Shown here piece by piece: positions 34,784-43,995 of a stretch of DNA of 64,000 bases (its first letter is position 1; each line of letters starts with the position of its first letter). Made by a program: the position numbers and the translations under genes. The stretch spans positions 2,883,063-2,947,062 of the forward strand of contig NOKP01000002.1 of the NCBI GenBank assembly GCA_002682825.1, given 5' to 3'. The notes under the pieces are model-generated. The model was not told where the DNA came from and ran no database searches. It saw only the letters and a program-made list of their open reading frames with translations. This DNA comes from Neonectria sp. B-13 (lineage: Eukaryota; Ascomycota; Sordariomycetes; Hypocreales; Nectriaceae).

Positions 34784-35836
34784 CGAATGGTCACTGGAAT
34801 ATTGGGTTGTTGAGCGTGTCTAATGACGATGCGATCCACAGCGAAACCTAGGGATTTGCCACGTTGATATAGCTAGAGCGGGATGGGCGTTTGTTAGTTG
34901 AGAGGGGACGTTTGCCCAATGACTCCTTCGGCGTCGGGTGCTGAATAATAGCCTGCATCTGTACGGCTTTTGAAGACACCTCTGTTGGCGTTGATGGCGA
35001 ATCTGATTTCATGCCAATAAATCAACCGAATCCCTATCTCATATGCGCAACATTGGTTTGTTTACGGCTTCTTGATGACATGACACACAATGGCAGTACT
35101 TTTCGCGTGCCTTTCGTCTCTCACATGCAAGTCTCGTCATCCTGGGGCGATTTGAGCTGTAAAGAACCCACAAAAGTTTGCCATTCTAGGAATGACATTG
35201 GCAAGAATTTTGAGTACAGCGAAGGTAATTCAGTAGTATCAATCAAGTCAACCAAGTCGGTTTTAATGCGACATTTCCTGTCGGGATAGAAGGCAGAGAG
35301 ATGGCCTATCTACTACTAATGTAAAGCTTGGTAACGTTGACAGATGTGAGTGAGGAAAATGCAGCCGCGCTGAGGCAGGAGCGACGCACGGTGACAGTGG
35401 CTACCTGTTTATTTGGGGTGCACACACGGTAAAATAAGCCCAGCATCATGTACAAAGCCGAAACCTCTATTAATTCTTTGCACAGGTGTCAAACCCCGGT
35501 TGTTTCGTCTAATTAAGGCACTGGCGGGCTGGCTTGCGCATCTGACCCGGAATTCTGCCACTCACACCGCCTAATTATTCCCAAAGCCACCTCGAGCTTG
35601 GATCAATCCCCTTGGTCCTCGTGCGAAAACACCAACTTTTCCTCAAGCACAGACGTCGTCTGAACAATCTTGACCCACGCGCTTGCGAGTTTGGTAAAGG
35701 AACTGCCCAGATCTCGTTATCTCGCGTGTTGGTATTTCCCACCCACCGTATCACTTGCTCGTTTGAGTAACCTCCGGTGCTCGCGCTCAGTTCAAGCTCT
35801 GGGTGACGCGACGGGCTTTTGCTACCTCTTGTCGCG
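34784..35836. other. Divergent intergenic region
   Basis: These 1.05 kb lie between the nucleotidase start (-) and the start of the disordered-protein gene (+), so both promoters are here. I see no gene. The part nearest 35837 resembles a leader. Confidence 0.45.
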
Positions 35837-38383
35837 ATGGCGCAGGGTCGTGTTGTTCAGGGGCATCTCGCTGGTGGAAGCGCTCCCTCAGGCCTGGCAG
35901 ACAGCCAGCGCCGCGAGTTCCAGCAGTACGAAAAGATCGTGCGGTTCCAAGAAGCCGTCCTCTCTGGTAACCACCCAAGCATCAAACTTCCACCCCATCT
36001 GATTGCCACGGCACAATCATCCATCCATCCCATAGATGGCACCATCAAGCCTGATGCGCCAGCCCGCCAGTTCGGGAACTCGAAGTCCTTTTCTGCAAAT
36101 GCGCAGCAGCCAGCCGTGTCTTTGGGCGCTACCCAGCCTGCAGTGGGCTCCGGGGCATCAGCCGCCCCCAAGTTCTTTGCGACGGGAAACACTGAGATCA
36201 ATCCCATTCTACTAGAGAAGTCAGATGACCTCGTCAAGGCAGAGTTGCAATTGCAACGGCAGAGGCTGGAGCGGGCTCTGAGGGAAGAAGTTGACCAGCG
36301 CCGTGCGGCGACGAAGAACACAGCACAGGGAGAGCCCCTTGCTGACTTCGACCTTTCTGATGTTCTCTCCAAAGCTCTGACGCTCGTCCAGGCCTCCTCA
36401 GCTCCGGTTCCTGCTGATGAGAACGTTGGTGCTACTAATCACGATACTTCAAGTGATTCCTTCGACGATAACACATTTTACTCGTCTCTGCATAACACTC
36501 CCGAGTCGGTTTTGACATCCCGCGTTCGAAACGAGTCTGAAGAGGCACGCGCCCCCATTGTCCCCGAGATCCAGAATACTCCTTCCTTGCGCAATGATTC
36601 CGCTAGACGCAATCCCCCGGCGGCTACCGTGCCGATCCCGACCGCTTCCCGAACAAACCAGACCTACTCCCACCCCTCCGCCAACGACAGCAGCTCACGA
36701 ATTGTTCAAGTTCCTGGGCTGAATATGAATAACCACGTCGAAGGCAGGATGGTGCCATCTGGGCCAAGCCAGAATAACAGCACTGGTCAGAGTCGATCTG
36801 ACGATTCTGGAAATATGGAAGTGGACCGGCAGGATGTTATCAACCGACCGGTCCCTCGCCAACATCCCAGTGACTCCTATCTTGACAACCATCCCCCTTC
36901 TCCGCTCATGCAAAGACACGAGCGGTCGCCACCCCCTCAAAATACATATGTCTCTCCATTGACAGCTGCCAGACGACCAGCCCCGGTGGCCGAGCAAGTA
37001 TCGAACTCCTCCAGAGGGACTCCAGCACAAGTTGCTGCGCTCAGGAACGAACCTGTTACGGTGACGAGTCCAGAAAGCTCACCACAAGGCGGTAAAGCAT
37101 CGGAAAAGAAGAAGGGGAAGAAGAAGAAGAGAAAGGCAGACAGGCAAGCGCCAGAGGCCGAAGCGGTCCCACACATTAAGCCTGAACCTCGATCTCCGTC
37201 ACCTATGAATGCTCCGTCATACATCCGCCCGAACAAACGCCAGAGATACTCCCAGCGACCACCAAATGAGCCTGGCTACGAGGAGTTCAGATACGAACCC
37301 CAGACTAGCAGTGCTCCGCACGACCCCTATTCCACTCGCTTGCAGAGGGACGATCGAATCCCTATAGGCTATGAGAGAACGGCTGTTTATCCCCAACGCG
37401 CGGCGAGCGCTGTTGGGGTTGGTGGCCCTGTCTACGGGAGGGAATATACCGACGACCGATATGTTTCTGGAGGCCCATATCTTGTGGCTCAACCCTCACT
37501 TGTTCCAGCTTCACATCCGGACCACCACCAAGGGCAATTGAGCTCCCAGGTCAGACCTGCTGAAGGATACGTGCGTCCTTCGTGGTCTTACCAGGGAGCC
37601 TACGACCCACGCCCGATGAGTGTTCGACCTGAGGGTGAAGCATTTCTAGCACCACCACGCCCGCCGCCAACCAGAATCGTTGTAGATGCTTTTGGACGTG
37701 AGTACATTGAGCCCCAGCACCCCACAGTCATTCGACACTCTGCTGCTCCTCCCGTGCGAGGGGACGATCCTCAGATCATCTACGAGCGAGCAGCGCCTCG
37801 AGCCGTGTCTAGACACACCGGAGTCGAGTCGTACGAGCAAGGAGGGGCGATTTATCGGAGGCCTTCGCCATCGTTTATGCCTAGGAGGGTCGTGACGCAG
37901 CCTGAGTACGTTTCCCAAGATTATAGAGACAATCGCCAGCAGGAATACTCAGCACGACCAATGCCACCATCCAACGAGTTTGTCGAGGTGATGGCACCAC
38001 CAGAACGGCGACATGTTGAGGAAGGGCAGAGGGAGTACATCAATAGGGCTACGAGCGTCCGTCCAACAGAGCCAGTGAGATATGAGGTCTCTCGCGACTA
38101 TGGTCGGGTACAGAGCGTACGCCCCGATGCACCTATCCGCCACTATGCGTCGAGTGGTCACCCAGATGGCCGTCGCGAGGCTGCGCAGCCCTACATGCGA
38201 GACTATGGATCACGGCCGGTGGAGGCTGCTGTAGTTCGACAGGAGTATAGTGTGCGGCCGGTGGAGCGGTACTACGACCAGTCGATGCGAGGAGGCGAGG
38301 AGATTGCATTTATCGAGCGGCCAAGAGGGGCGACCCAGGAGATAGTGTATGCAGACGATGCGAGGCGGGATGTCTATCGTTGA
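35837..38383 (+). CDS. Large disordered protein, function unknown
   Basis: One uninterrupted exon encodes 848 residues from the ATG at 35837. I do not recognise it. The N-terminal 80 residues look folded or helical (REFQQYEKIVRFQEAVLSG, HPSIKLPPHLI). A short charged helix lies at about 135-160 (ELQLQRQRLERALREEVDQR). The rest is low-complexity, rich in S, P, R and Y. A lysine cluster near 420-433 (KKKGKKKKRK) and PNKRQRYSQ near 465 are plausible nuclear localisation signals. The C-terminal third repeats short R-x-Y/REY elements and PxPPxR. A nuclear or RNA-associated role is only a guess from composition. The absence of introns over 2.5 kb is unusual among its neighbours. Confidence 0.75.
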   Translation: MAQGRVVQGHLAGGSAPSGLADSQRREFQQYEKIVRFQEAVLSGNHPSIKLPPHLIATAQSSIHPIDGTIKPDAPARQFGNSKSFSANAQQPAVSLGATQPAVGSGASAAPKFFATGNTEINPILLEKSDDLVKAELQLQRQRLERALREEVDQRRAATKNTAQGEPLADFDLSDVLSKALTLVQASSAPVPADENVGATNHDTSSDSFDDNTFYSSLHNTPESVLTSRVRNESEEARAPIVPEIQNTPSLRNDSARRNPPAATVPIPTASRTNQTYSHPSANDSSSRIVQVPGLNMNNHVEGRMVPSGPSQNNSTGQSRSDDSGNMEVDRQDVINRPVPRQHPSDSYLDNHPPSPLMQRHERSPPPQNTYVSPLTAARRPAPVAEQVSNSSRGTPAQVAALRNEPVTVTSPESSPQGGKASEKKKGKKKKRKADRQAPEAEAVPHIKPEPRSPSPMNAPSYIRPNKRQRYSQRPPNEPGYEEFRYEPQTSSAPHDPYSTRLQRDDRIPIGYERTAVYPQRAASAVGVGGPVYGREYTDDRYVSGGPYLVAQPSLVPASHPDHHQGQLSSQVRPAEGYVRPSWSYQGAYDPRPMSVRPEGEAFLAPPRPPPTRIVVDAFGREYIEPQHPTVIRHSAAPPVRGDDPQIIYERAAPRAVSRHTGVESYEQGGAIYRRPSPSFMPRRVVTQPEYVSQDYRDNRQQEYSARPMPPSNEFVEVMAPPERRHVEEGQREYINRATSVRPTEPVRYEVSRDYGRVQSVRPDAPIRHYASSGHPDGRREAAQPYMRDYGSRPVEAAVVRQEYSVRPVERYYDQSMRGGEEIAFIERPRGATQEIVYADDARRDVYR

Positions 38384-38976
38384 GATGCAAGCGGGTTTGG
38401 CGCCAGGAAAGCAAATTAGGGAGGTTTGAGTACAATTGCTGAATAGGTTTCGATGAATAATGATAATCCTTGAGGGGTTGATACAACGTGTGGTCTTATC
38501 ACTATATGTGACGTGTATTAGAGGTTCAGGGGCTGCGACTCGTCTCAAGCGCTGAAAAGGCTATGTTTGAGGAATAATAGTGCAGCATTGCTTCGGGAAA
38601 TCATGGATGCTTGGCCTGAACCACACCACGCCACCGTGCACACATCCACGCAGATGCCCACGCAGACATACTCACCGCACAACTAGTGAAAGCCTGCGTG
38701 ACGATAAACCCCGCTGAAATACCGCTTCAATTTATTGCTGCAACAGTGAAGGTTCCAATGCGATGCACTGTATGTGGGGGATTCTTTTGTGCGATTAGGC
38801 TTTTCGTTCTCGATTAGCAAGGTGTTCAAGAAATCTAGTCGTGTGGCTGGTTATAAGAGGAGGCCATGTCCCCAGTTTCGTGACCGTGCTAACCACCGTC
38901 CAAAGACATATGCAGCAACACTTGAGTTCCCGAGACAGCAAAGTCCGGCGTTGAAATTCCGCCGCATTACTTCGAA
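38384..38976. other. Intergenic, disordered-protein gene to F-box gene
   Basis: No gene seen. An open stretch on + (38774-38980) runs into the F-box start region in another frame and has no features. It presumably includes a 3' UTR and the F-box promoter. Confidence 0.4.
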
Positions 38977-40710
38977 ATGAGTAGAATTCGGACCAGTCCG
39001 GGGTTCGATGCCCTTAGTCGAGAGGTTGAAGAGGGCTGTAAGCCGTATGAACGTTGTGGAAAAGGACCCGGCCAGACTGTCCCCCTCCTAAGTGGGAAGA
39101 TTGAAGCGGACCAGATACTGGGTACGCGTGATGGAGAGCATCCCAACCAAGCCGTCCCCCTCCGGAGTGGAAAGGTCGCTCGGCTCCTACAATGGGCGCG
39201 CAAGTATCGACGCCCGGTGCAAGAGCAGCCAGAACCTCCAAATCAAGCTCCGGCACAGGAGCCGTCCCAGCCTCAACATCCCTTACAGAAGCCGGCAGAG
39301 CCACGACACATTATAGTTACGTCTCAAGAGGATGGCATGGCGAGAAACGGATCTGGATCCCCCCTCTGCGACTTGCCGAACGAGATATTGGTGGAGATTA
39401 TGGGCCGTTTACCTAAAGAATCCCTTTGGTCGCTAAGGCAGTCCTCGCCGATTTTCCTCAAGATCTTCGACACCAAGGTCTTCCGTCGCTTTCATGGGGA
39501 GCCCGGGATAAAAGACCGCTATGTGCCATTTTTAATTAGCTCAATGACAACTGCCGAGCAGAGCGAGGCAGCCAAACTTGTACGACTGGATCGACATGAA
39601 CAGCTTGAGTCCGGGCCAAGATACTGCGCCTCGTGCATCGAGGTGACAAATCGAGGAGAGCAGGATTCTCGGCTGGTTAGTTTACGCGAGTCGCGCTTCT
39701 GCGAAGGCTGCAAGGAGAGACATGCCGGCATTTTCTTCTCCGCTGATAGCATAGAGAAGTACGATCGCGGTATCGGCGAGCTCATTTGCATTGGGAGGCT
39801 GGGGAAGATAACGCTCTGTTCCCACGATTCGCATGAACCCGTGACGTGGCAGACTATCGAACGAAGCATCCCAATGTGCGGAGACTCGCACCAGGTCGTA
39901 TGCACAGATCGCTCACATGAACCTCGTGTCAAACAAAAGGAGGCAGTCCACGGATCGGCTTTCCCACGACTAGTTCTGACTCGGGGTGCCATTGATAGAA
40001 GCATCGATATGACACTTGGGTGGGATTTCCCTTTGCTGGATATCGACTCAAAAAACACTCCCAGCACGGCAGCCATTCGGGAGACGCTTGCGAACTTGGT
40101 TGGGGGTGCATTTCACAACTACAAGCCTTGCAAGCACATGTCGGGCGGCGAGCAGATTCGTGCTTTCGCAAGCTCGGGCATATGTGAATGCTTCAAGCAG
40201 CCAGGCAACACTAAGCATCCCAAGGACCTGTGCGGGTGCAGCCGGCAACCATATCTCGATTGCACAGACTGTGGAGCCATCTACGCCTGGTATCTCATCG
40301 CTGGGCGCATCACTCTGACGTATCGGTATGTCTGGAAAGTTTGGAAACCGACAAGCCCAGGCTGGCTTGGTCTGCTGGACGGCGTGCCGCACAGAGGCGG
40401 CATCTTCAGCGAGAACAATCGGCACTTGCTCTGGTGTGACAGTCCTGGGTGTGCGACTGGGAGAGGACCTCGTTGGGAGGACATAGTCAAGGAGGAGATC
40501 TGGCTACACTGCATCAGATACGGTCGGGGCGTGGGCATGAAGTGCAAAGAGTCCCAAGACTACCAGGTACTCTTTATGAGATTCCATAGCAGTGCAAAGT
40601 GCTACAGGATGCCTCCACACACCCTTAAGCCTGCCTATACCCCTGATACTAAAGCTATTCTGCGTGATATCAAGTGTGCTGCTGGGCAGGACAACACCGA
40701 GCACGGGTGA
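38977..40710 (+). CDS. F-box protein with cysteine-rich body
   Basis: One exon encodes 577 residues. An F-box lies at about 129-172 (LCDLPNEILVEIMGRL then SLWSLRQSSPIFLKIF), the module that binds Skp1 in SCF ubiquitin ligases. The body has several Cys/His groups that could bind zinc: YCASCIE with CEGCKERH (about 208-245), CECFKQ/CGCSRQ, CTDCG and WCDSPGC. The N-terminal 120 residues are Pro/Gln-rich and contain a duplicated element (VPLLSGKI and VPLRSGKV, 27 residues apart). Lineage-expanded F-box proteins of this kind are common in Sordariomycetes, and substrates are not known. A later start at 39337 (MARNGSG), just before the F-box, is possible. It borders the AT-rich block. Confidence 0.75.
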   Translation: MSRIRTSPGFDALSREVEEGCKPYERCGKGPGQTVPLLSGKIEADQILGTRDGEHPNQAVPLRSGKVARLLQWARKYRRPVQEQPEPPNQAPAQEPSQPQHPLQKPAEPRHIIVTSQEDGMARNGSGSPLCDLPNEILVEIMGRLPKESLWSLRQSSPIFLKIFDTKVFRRFHGEPGIKDRYVPFLISSMTTAEQSEAAKLVRLDRHEQLESGPRYCASCIEVTNRGEQDSRLVSLRESRFCEGCKERHAGIFFSADSIEKYDRGIGELICIGRLGKITLCSHDSHEPVTWQTIERSIPMCGDSHQVVCTDRSHEPRVKQKEAVHGSAFPRLVLTRGAIDRSIDMTLGWDFPLLDIDSKNTPSTAAIRETLANLVGGAFHNYKPCKHMSGGEQIRAFASSGICECFKQPGNTKHPKDLCGCSRQPYLDCTDCGAIYAWYLIAGRITLTYRYVWKVWKPTSPGWLGLLDGVPHRGGIFSENNRHLLWCDSPGCATGRGPRWEDIVKEEIWLHCIRYGRGVGMKCKESQDYQVLFMRFHSSAKCYRMPPHTLKPAYTPDTKAILRDIKCAAGQDNTEHG

Positions 40711-40879
40711 GAAAGGCGGAGAATTGTTCCGCAACCTCGCCGCTAATAAATCTCGCGGGCCTTATTAGCCTCTTCTCCAAGTCCCTTAGTGAATTCACTA
40801 GAAGGTTAATACAATGATTGGCGGTTGTCATTTGCAGCGAGGGTAGAAAGGAGGTTTGATTTCTCTAAGCTAATTGGCT

Positions 40880-40898
40880 CGGGGTCCACGAGACCCCG
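40880..40898. repeat. Perfect inverted repeat, 7-bp arms
   Basis: CGGGGTC and GACCCCG flank a 5-nt loop (CACGA). It lies at the border of the AT-rich block after the F-box gene. Confidence 0.85.
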
Positions 40899-40931
40899 GC
40901 CCGGAGCAGATGTCTCAGGCCGCCACGCCCA

Positions 40932-40950
40932 AAGGCACGAGGTGCCTTTA
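40932..40950. repeat. Perfect inverted repeat, 8-bp arms
   Basis: AAAGGCAC and GTGCCTTT flank a 3-nt loop (GAG), 33 bp after the previous hairpin. Immediately afterwards the sequence becomes AT-rich. Confidence 0.9.
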
Positions 40951-41178
40951 CACGTATTAAAGGTGTTAAGAATAATGGTATATTAGCTATTATAGTGAGA
41001 ATTAGGTAAGTATCATAATTGGTATTATGATATATATTACAATAGACTTTCCTTTTAAAGTTGAAGGGAAATTATTATTTATAGTAATCCTAATAACTTG
41101 TTGTATTAGTGAGGGTAACTTAAGACAACTAGCAAGGGAAAAGACACCCAACCGCCTTAATCAAGCTTGCCACAGGGG

Positions 41179-41199
41179 AAAAGACATAGGATGTCTTTT
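41179..41199. repeat. Perfect inverted repeat, 9-bp arms
   Basis: AAAAGACAT and ATGTCTTTT flank a 3-nt centre (AGG), near the far end of the AT-rich core. A second AAAAGACA occurs upstream at about 41137. Confidence 0.9.
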
Positions 41200-41591
41200 G
41201 GCTTCTTAGAGGGCAAGGTAAAAAGTCCGTCAAATCGATAGCAATTTAAATCAGTGAAGACCATCAGATTGAGACCAATTCGATGAAGAGGGACACCCAA
41301 AAATTGACTCGAAAACGAGCATCTTTGGCTCTCAAATTCACTGCCTAAGCTGATGTCCTTCCTGACTTCCTTGATGGACTCTTGTCAGTCCCCAACCTTC
41401 CTTTTATCTTGGGCCGAATTGGACCAATTGTTAAAAAGGGTCCCTAGCCAATAAAAAAACCATTGTAACGCCTGCACCTTATCTGGACCTCAATGTCTGC
41501 TGCGCCTAGCATATTACAGTTGCCTCGCTTGTATTCTATTTATTTTGCTTTATGACTTTAAACATTCACTCCGTTCAAGCTTATCCTCCGG

Positions 41592-43995
41592 TCATTGCCT
41601 CTGGCATGAACCCACTATTTGGCGGCATACGGTTAATGGACTTCCGCAGTGTTCAGTTGGGCGTTTTTCTAGTTTCAGCGAAACAAACCAAAGTATGATA
41701 CGCAGTCGCTGAGACATATGTCTTGGATGTTCCCGTGGTGCTAAGACACTGCTTGTAGCCTTGCCCAACACCTTGAGGTTGACCTTGGAACGATAGCCAG
41801 GGAATTCCGACTGGTTCCAATAGTATTGCTGCGTCTTCGAGAGTTGCGGGCTCGGCCACGCAGGGCCACGCAAAGCAACCCAATATGTCTCCGCCGGCTG
41901 GTCCGATAGGCGGTGCACTGGTGGACATTAGTCAATAAACATATTGTGAGAGCTCATGGTGACGAGTGCATTTATTTACCTATCTGAAATTGACCAGCCT
42001 GAAACATGTTGTAGGATTTCTGAATGCCGTCGACGAGGAGGTTGTGGCAGTGTTTGTATCAAAGGAGCAATTGCGTCGGAACAGTCTCCAGCCCGAGGAC
42101 TAATATTGCTGATTAGGAGCCGAAGAACTGCAGGAGTTGATGAAATAGGGCACTGAGGTTTGGGTCAGGACGACAAAGATGAAGAGAGGAAACGATGAGT
42201 AGCGGCAAGAGAATGTGATATCCAGCCATGACATCCGGTTCAGCATATGATAGAGACGTGGAGTGAAGGCCAACTCCTCTCTTGTCCACACCACTTACCC
42301 GATCACTCGGTCGCCCGATATGGGAAACTTCTACTGTCTTACAGACCTCGTGCTTCTCTTCCTGTCGCTGGATGCGGAGATCTTTAGATTGTGGGCTGAA
42401 CTCTTAATGCGCACTGTATTGCCCTTGTGTTACCCAGATGCCGGAGTACCATGGTTTCGTATTGGCGGCAAACGGGAATACGGCAGCTGAACTGGCTGGT
42501 GTATTCATTGTACCTCGTCGAATTCTGCGGATAGAAGACCTAAACTGAACCATCACATGTATCTAGTTCGATGTAAATATGGGGACAGTATTCTCATAGC
42601 TGTTTCAAACGTATAGAGATTCGAAAACATGCCTTATCTCCGGTCTAGTTTCGCACTATCAAGATCGAGCGAGATGCATCGGTAAACCATAATCCAGGCC
42701 TGCAATTCAACGGGGCTTTGGTTGTTTGATGAGGTGGAAACGCAGCGCATTCGGACATTGAGGTGGCCGCCCAATCGAAGAAACTCAATGGCAGATTTCC
42801 CGGCAGTTTGCGAGGCCATGGTGGGGTGGGATGCAATGTCGTTGAGGGCAGGCTCGTCTGTGTCAAACTTCCGTCGGCCAGTAGTAGCAGCGTAATGTGG
42901 CGTAGGATGTATTGGGCTTCGAGTCACTTCGAGTCCATCTTGGCTCCTCGGCTAATAGCAAGCCAACCGGTATTAGCAGAGCTCAAAAATCCCGGATGAG
43001 AAGGTAATGGGACAGGTGACAAGACAAGTGTCTGGACATGTGATGGGTGAAGAGAAAGATAGCCATAACTCACAAGCGACCTGGCATATATATTGCCCTC
43101 ATCGGATAGCCTGCCGGTCGTGCAGTTCCGATACAATCCAACACCTGCGAAGCTAACTGCACGCCGGGGGAACAAGAAACTCGTTGCCTTCGAGAAAGTG
43201 CACGGTGTTGATTCGTCGAGCCGAGTTTGAGTCGCGAAGGCATACAAGGTGATAGCCGCTATTGTGAAGGCATACTTGAAGCCGTTGGGAAGTTTTGGAT
43301 CAAACGCCGATCTGGGAGCCTAACAAGAACGGGATAGTTGCTCAAAATATGCGGCGTAGAGAAGCACCATTCTATTCATGTTAGTAGCATTGGACTGAAC
43401 GGTGTGCATATCAGTTGGGAATGGAGGGCAAATTCTCTTTAGTGATCTCCTAAACGTCTGCTTTGAGGCGTTCCGCATCAAGGAGGCGGAACATTCCTGC
43501 AACCCTGGTGGAAGCTGCCATGATCTGCTTTCCGCGGACTGTAATGACAAGGCCTCAAAGCCGTGTCCTCTTCTAGCTGAGGAAGAAATTCCGTGTGCTA
43601 CGTGAGTGATTGCCGCGTTTATCTTCGGTGTCCACGACTTATTGTTCCGTGGAGGTAAAAGTACCAATATAACTGAAGCGTTGGTCTGTGGTATCGCGAC
43701 GTCGTCCGTGGCGAATAAATCCATCTCGATGGCAGCGCTGCTGTCCTTATTACAGGGATAATCCGTGGCGCCGGTGAATACTTGACCGCTGCTGTGTTGT
43801 ATATGAAGGATGGACCACGGAAATATGACCCCGAGGAAGCATATTTAGCAGAGATAGAGTGGAATGAGCCGGTACTCCTGGAAGAGGATGCTTTCGCAAG
43901 CTTGCACCGACCTTGAAAGGACCCAGAATGAGGGAGAGATATTGTAGACGATCCGATGCTATCACCTGGGGAAGAGACGACAGTGAATCAAGCAC
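41592..43995 (-). pseudogene. Fragmented minus-strand coding relic, membrane-like
   Basis: The minus strand has several coding-like segments in different frames but no continuous gene. From the 5' side: LILGPFK (about 43918) and a segment ending LIPLYLC then a stop, continuing in frame with FLGVIFPWSILHIQHSSGQ (about 43860-43780). Then come ATIPFLLGSQIG (about 43335), GFKYAFTIAAITLYAFATQT (about 43280), a charged stretch (VCKTVEVSHIGRP) leading to MAGYHILLPLLIVSSLHL (about 42240), and a segment with LGCFAWPCVAEPATLEDA (about 41890). Hydrophobic runs suggest a multi-pass membrane protein. Some good donor/acceptor pairs exist (for example GTAAAT...CAG near 41995-41932), so a divergent multi-exon gene is possible, but in-frame stops favour decay. 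Family not recognised. Confidence 0.3.

Larger units (their letters stand above)
40711..41590. other. AT-rich block with hairpins, possible transposon relic
   Basis: After the F-box stop, base composition changes. About 40960-41110 is dominated by TATTA/ATAAT runs, and the block carries three short perfect inverted repeats (40880-40898, 40932-40950, 41179-41199). No open frame of note and no recognisable transposase or reverse-transcriptase segment is seen. Such blocks in filamentous ascomycetes are usually old transposon remains, often altered by repeat-induced point mutation. I cannot name a family and see no terminal repeats. Confidence 0.5.

Noticed and set aside
38995..39015. GGGGTTCGATGCCC, resembling a tRNA T-arm (B box)
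   Set aside because: No A box, anticodon arm or acceptor stem upstream at the right distance; it is inside the F-box coding region.
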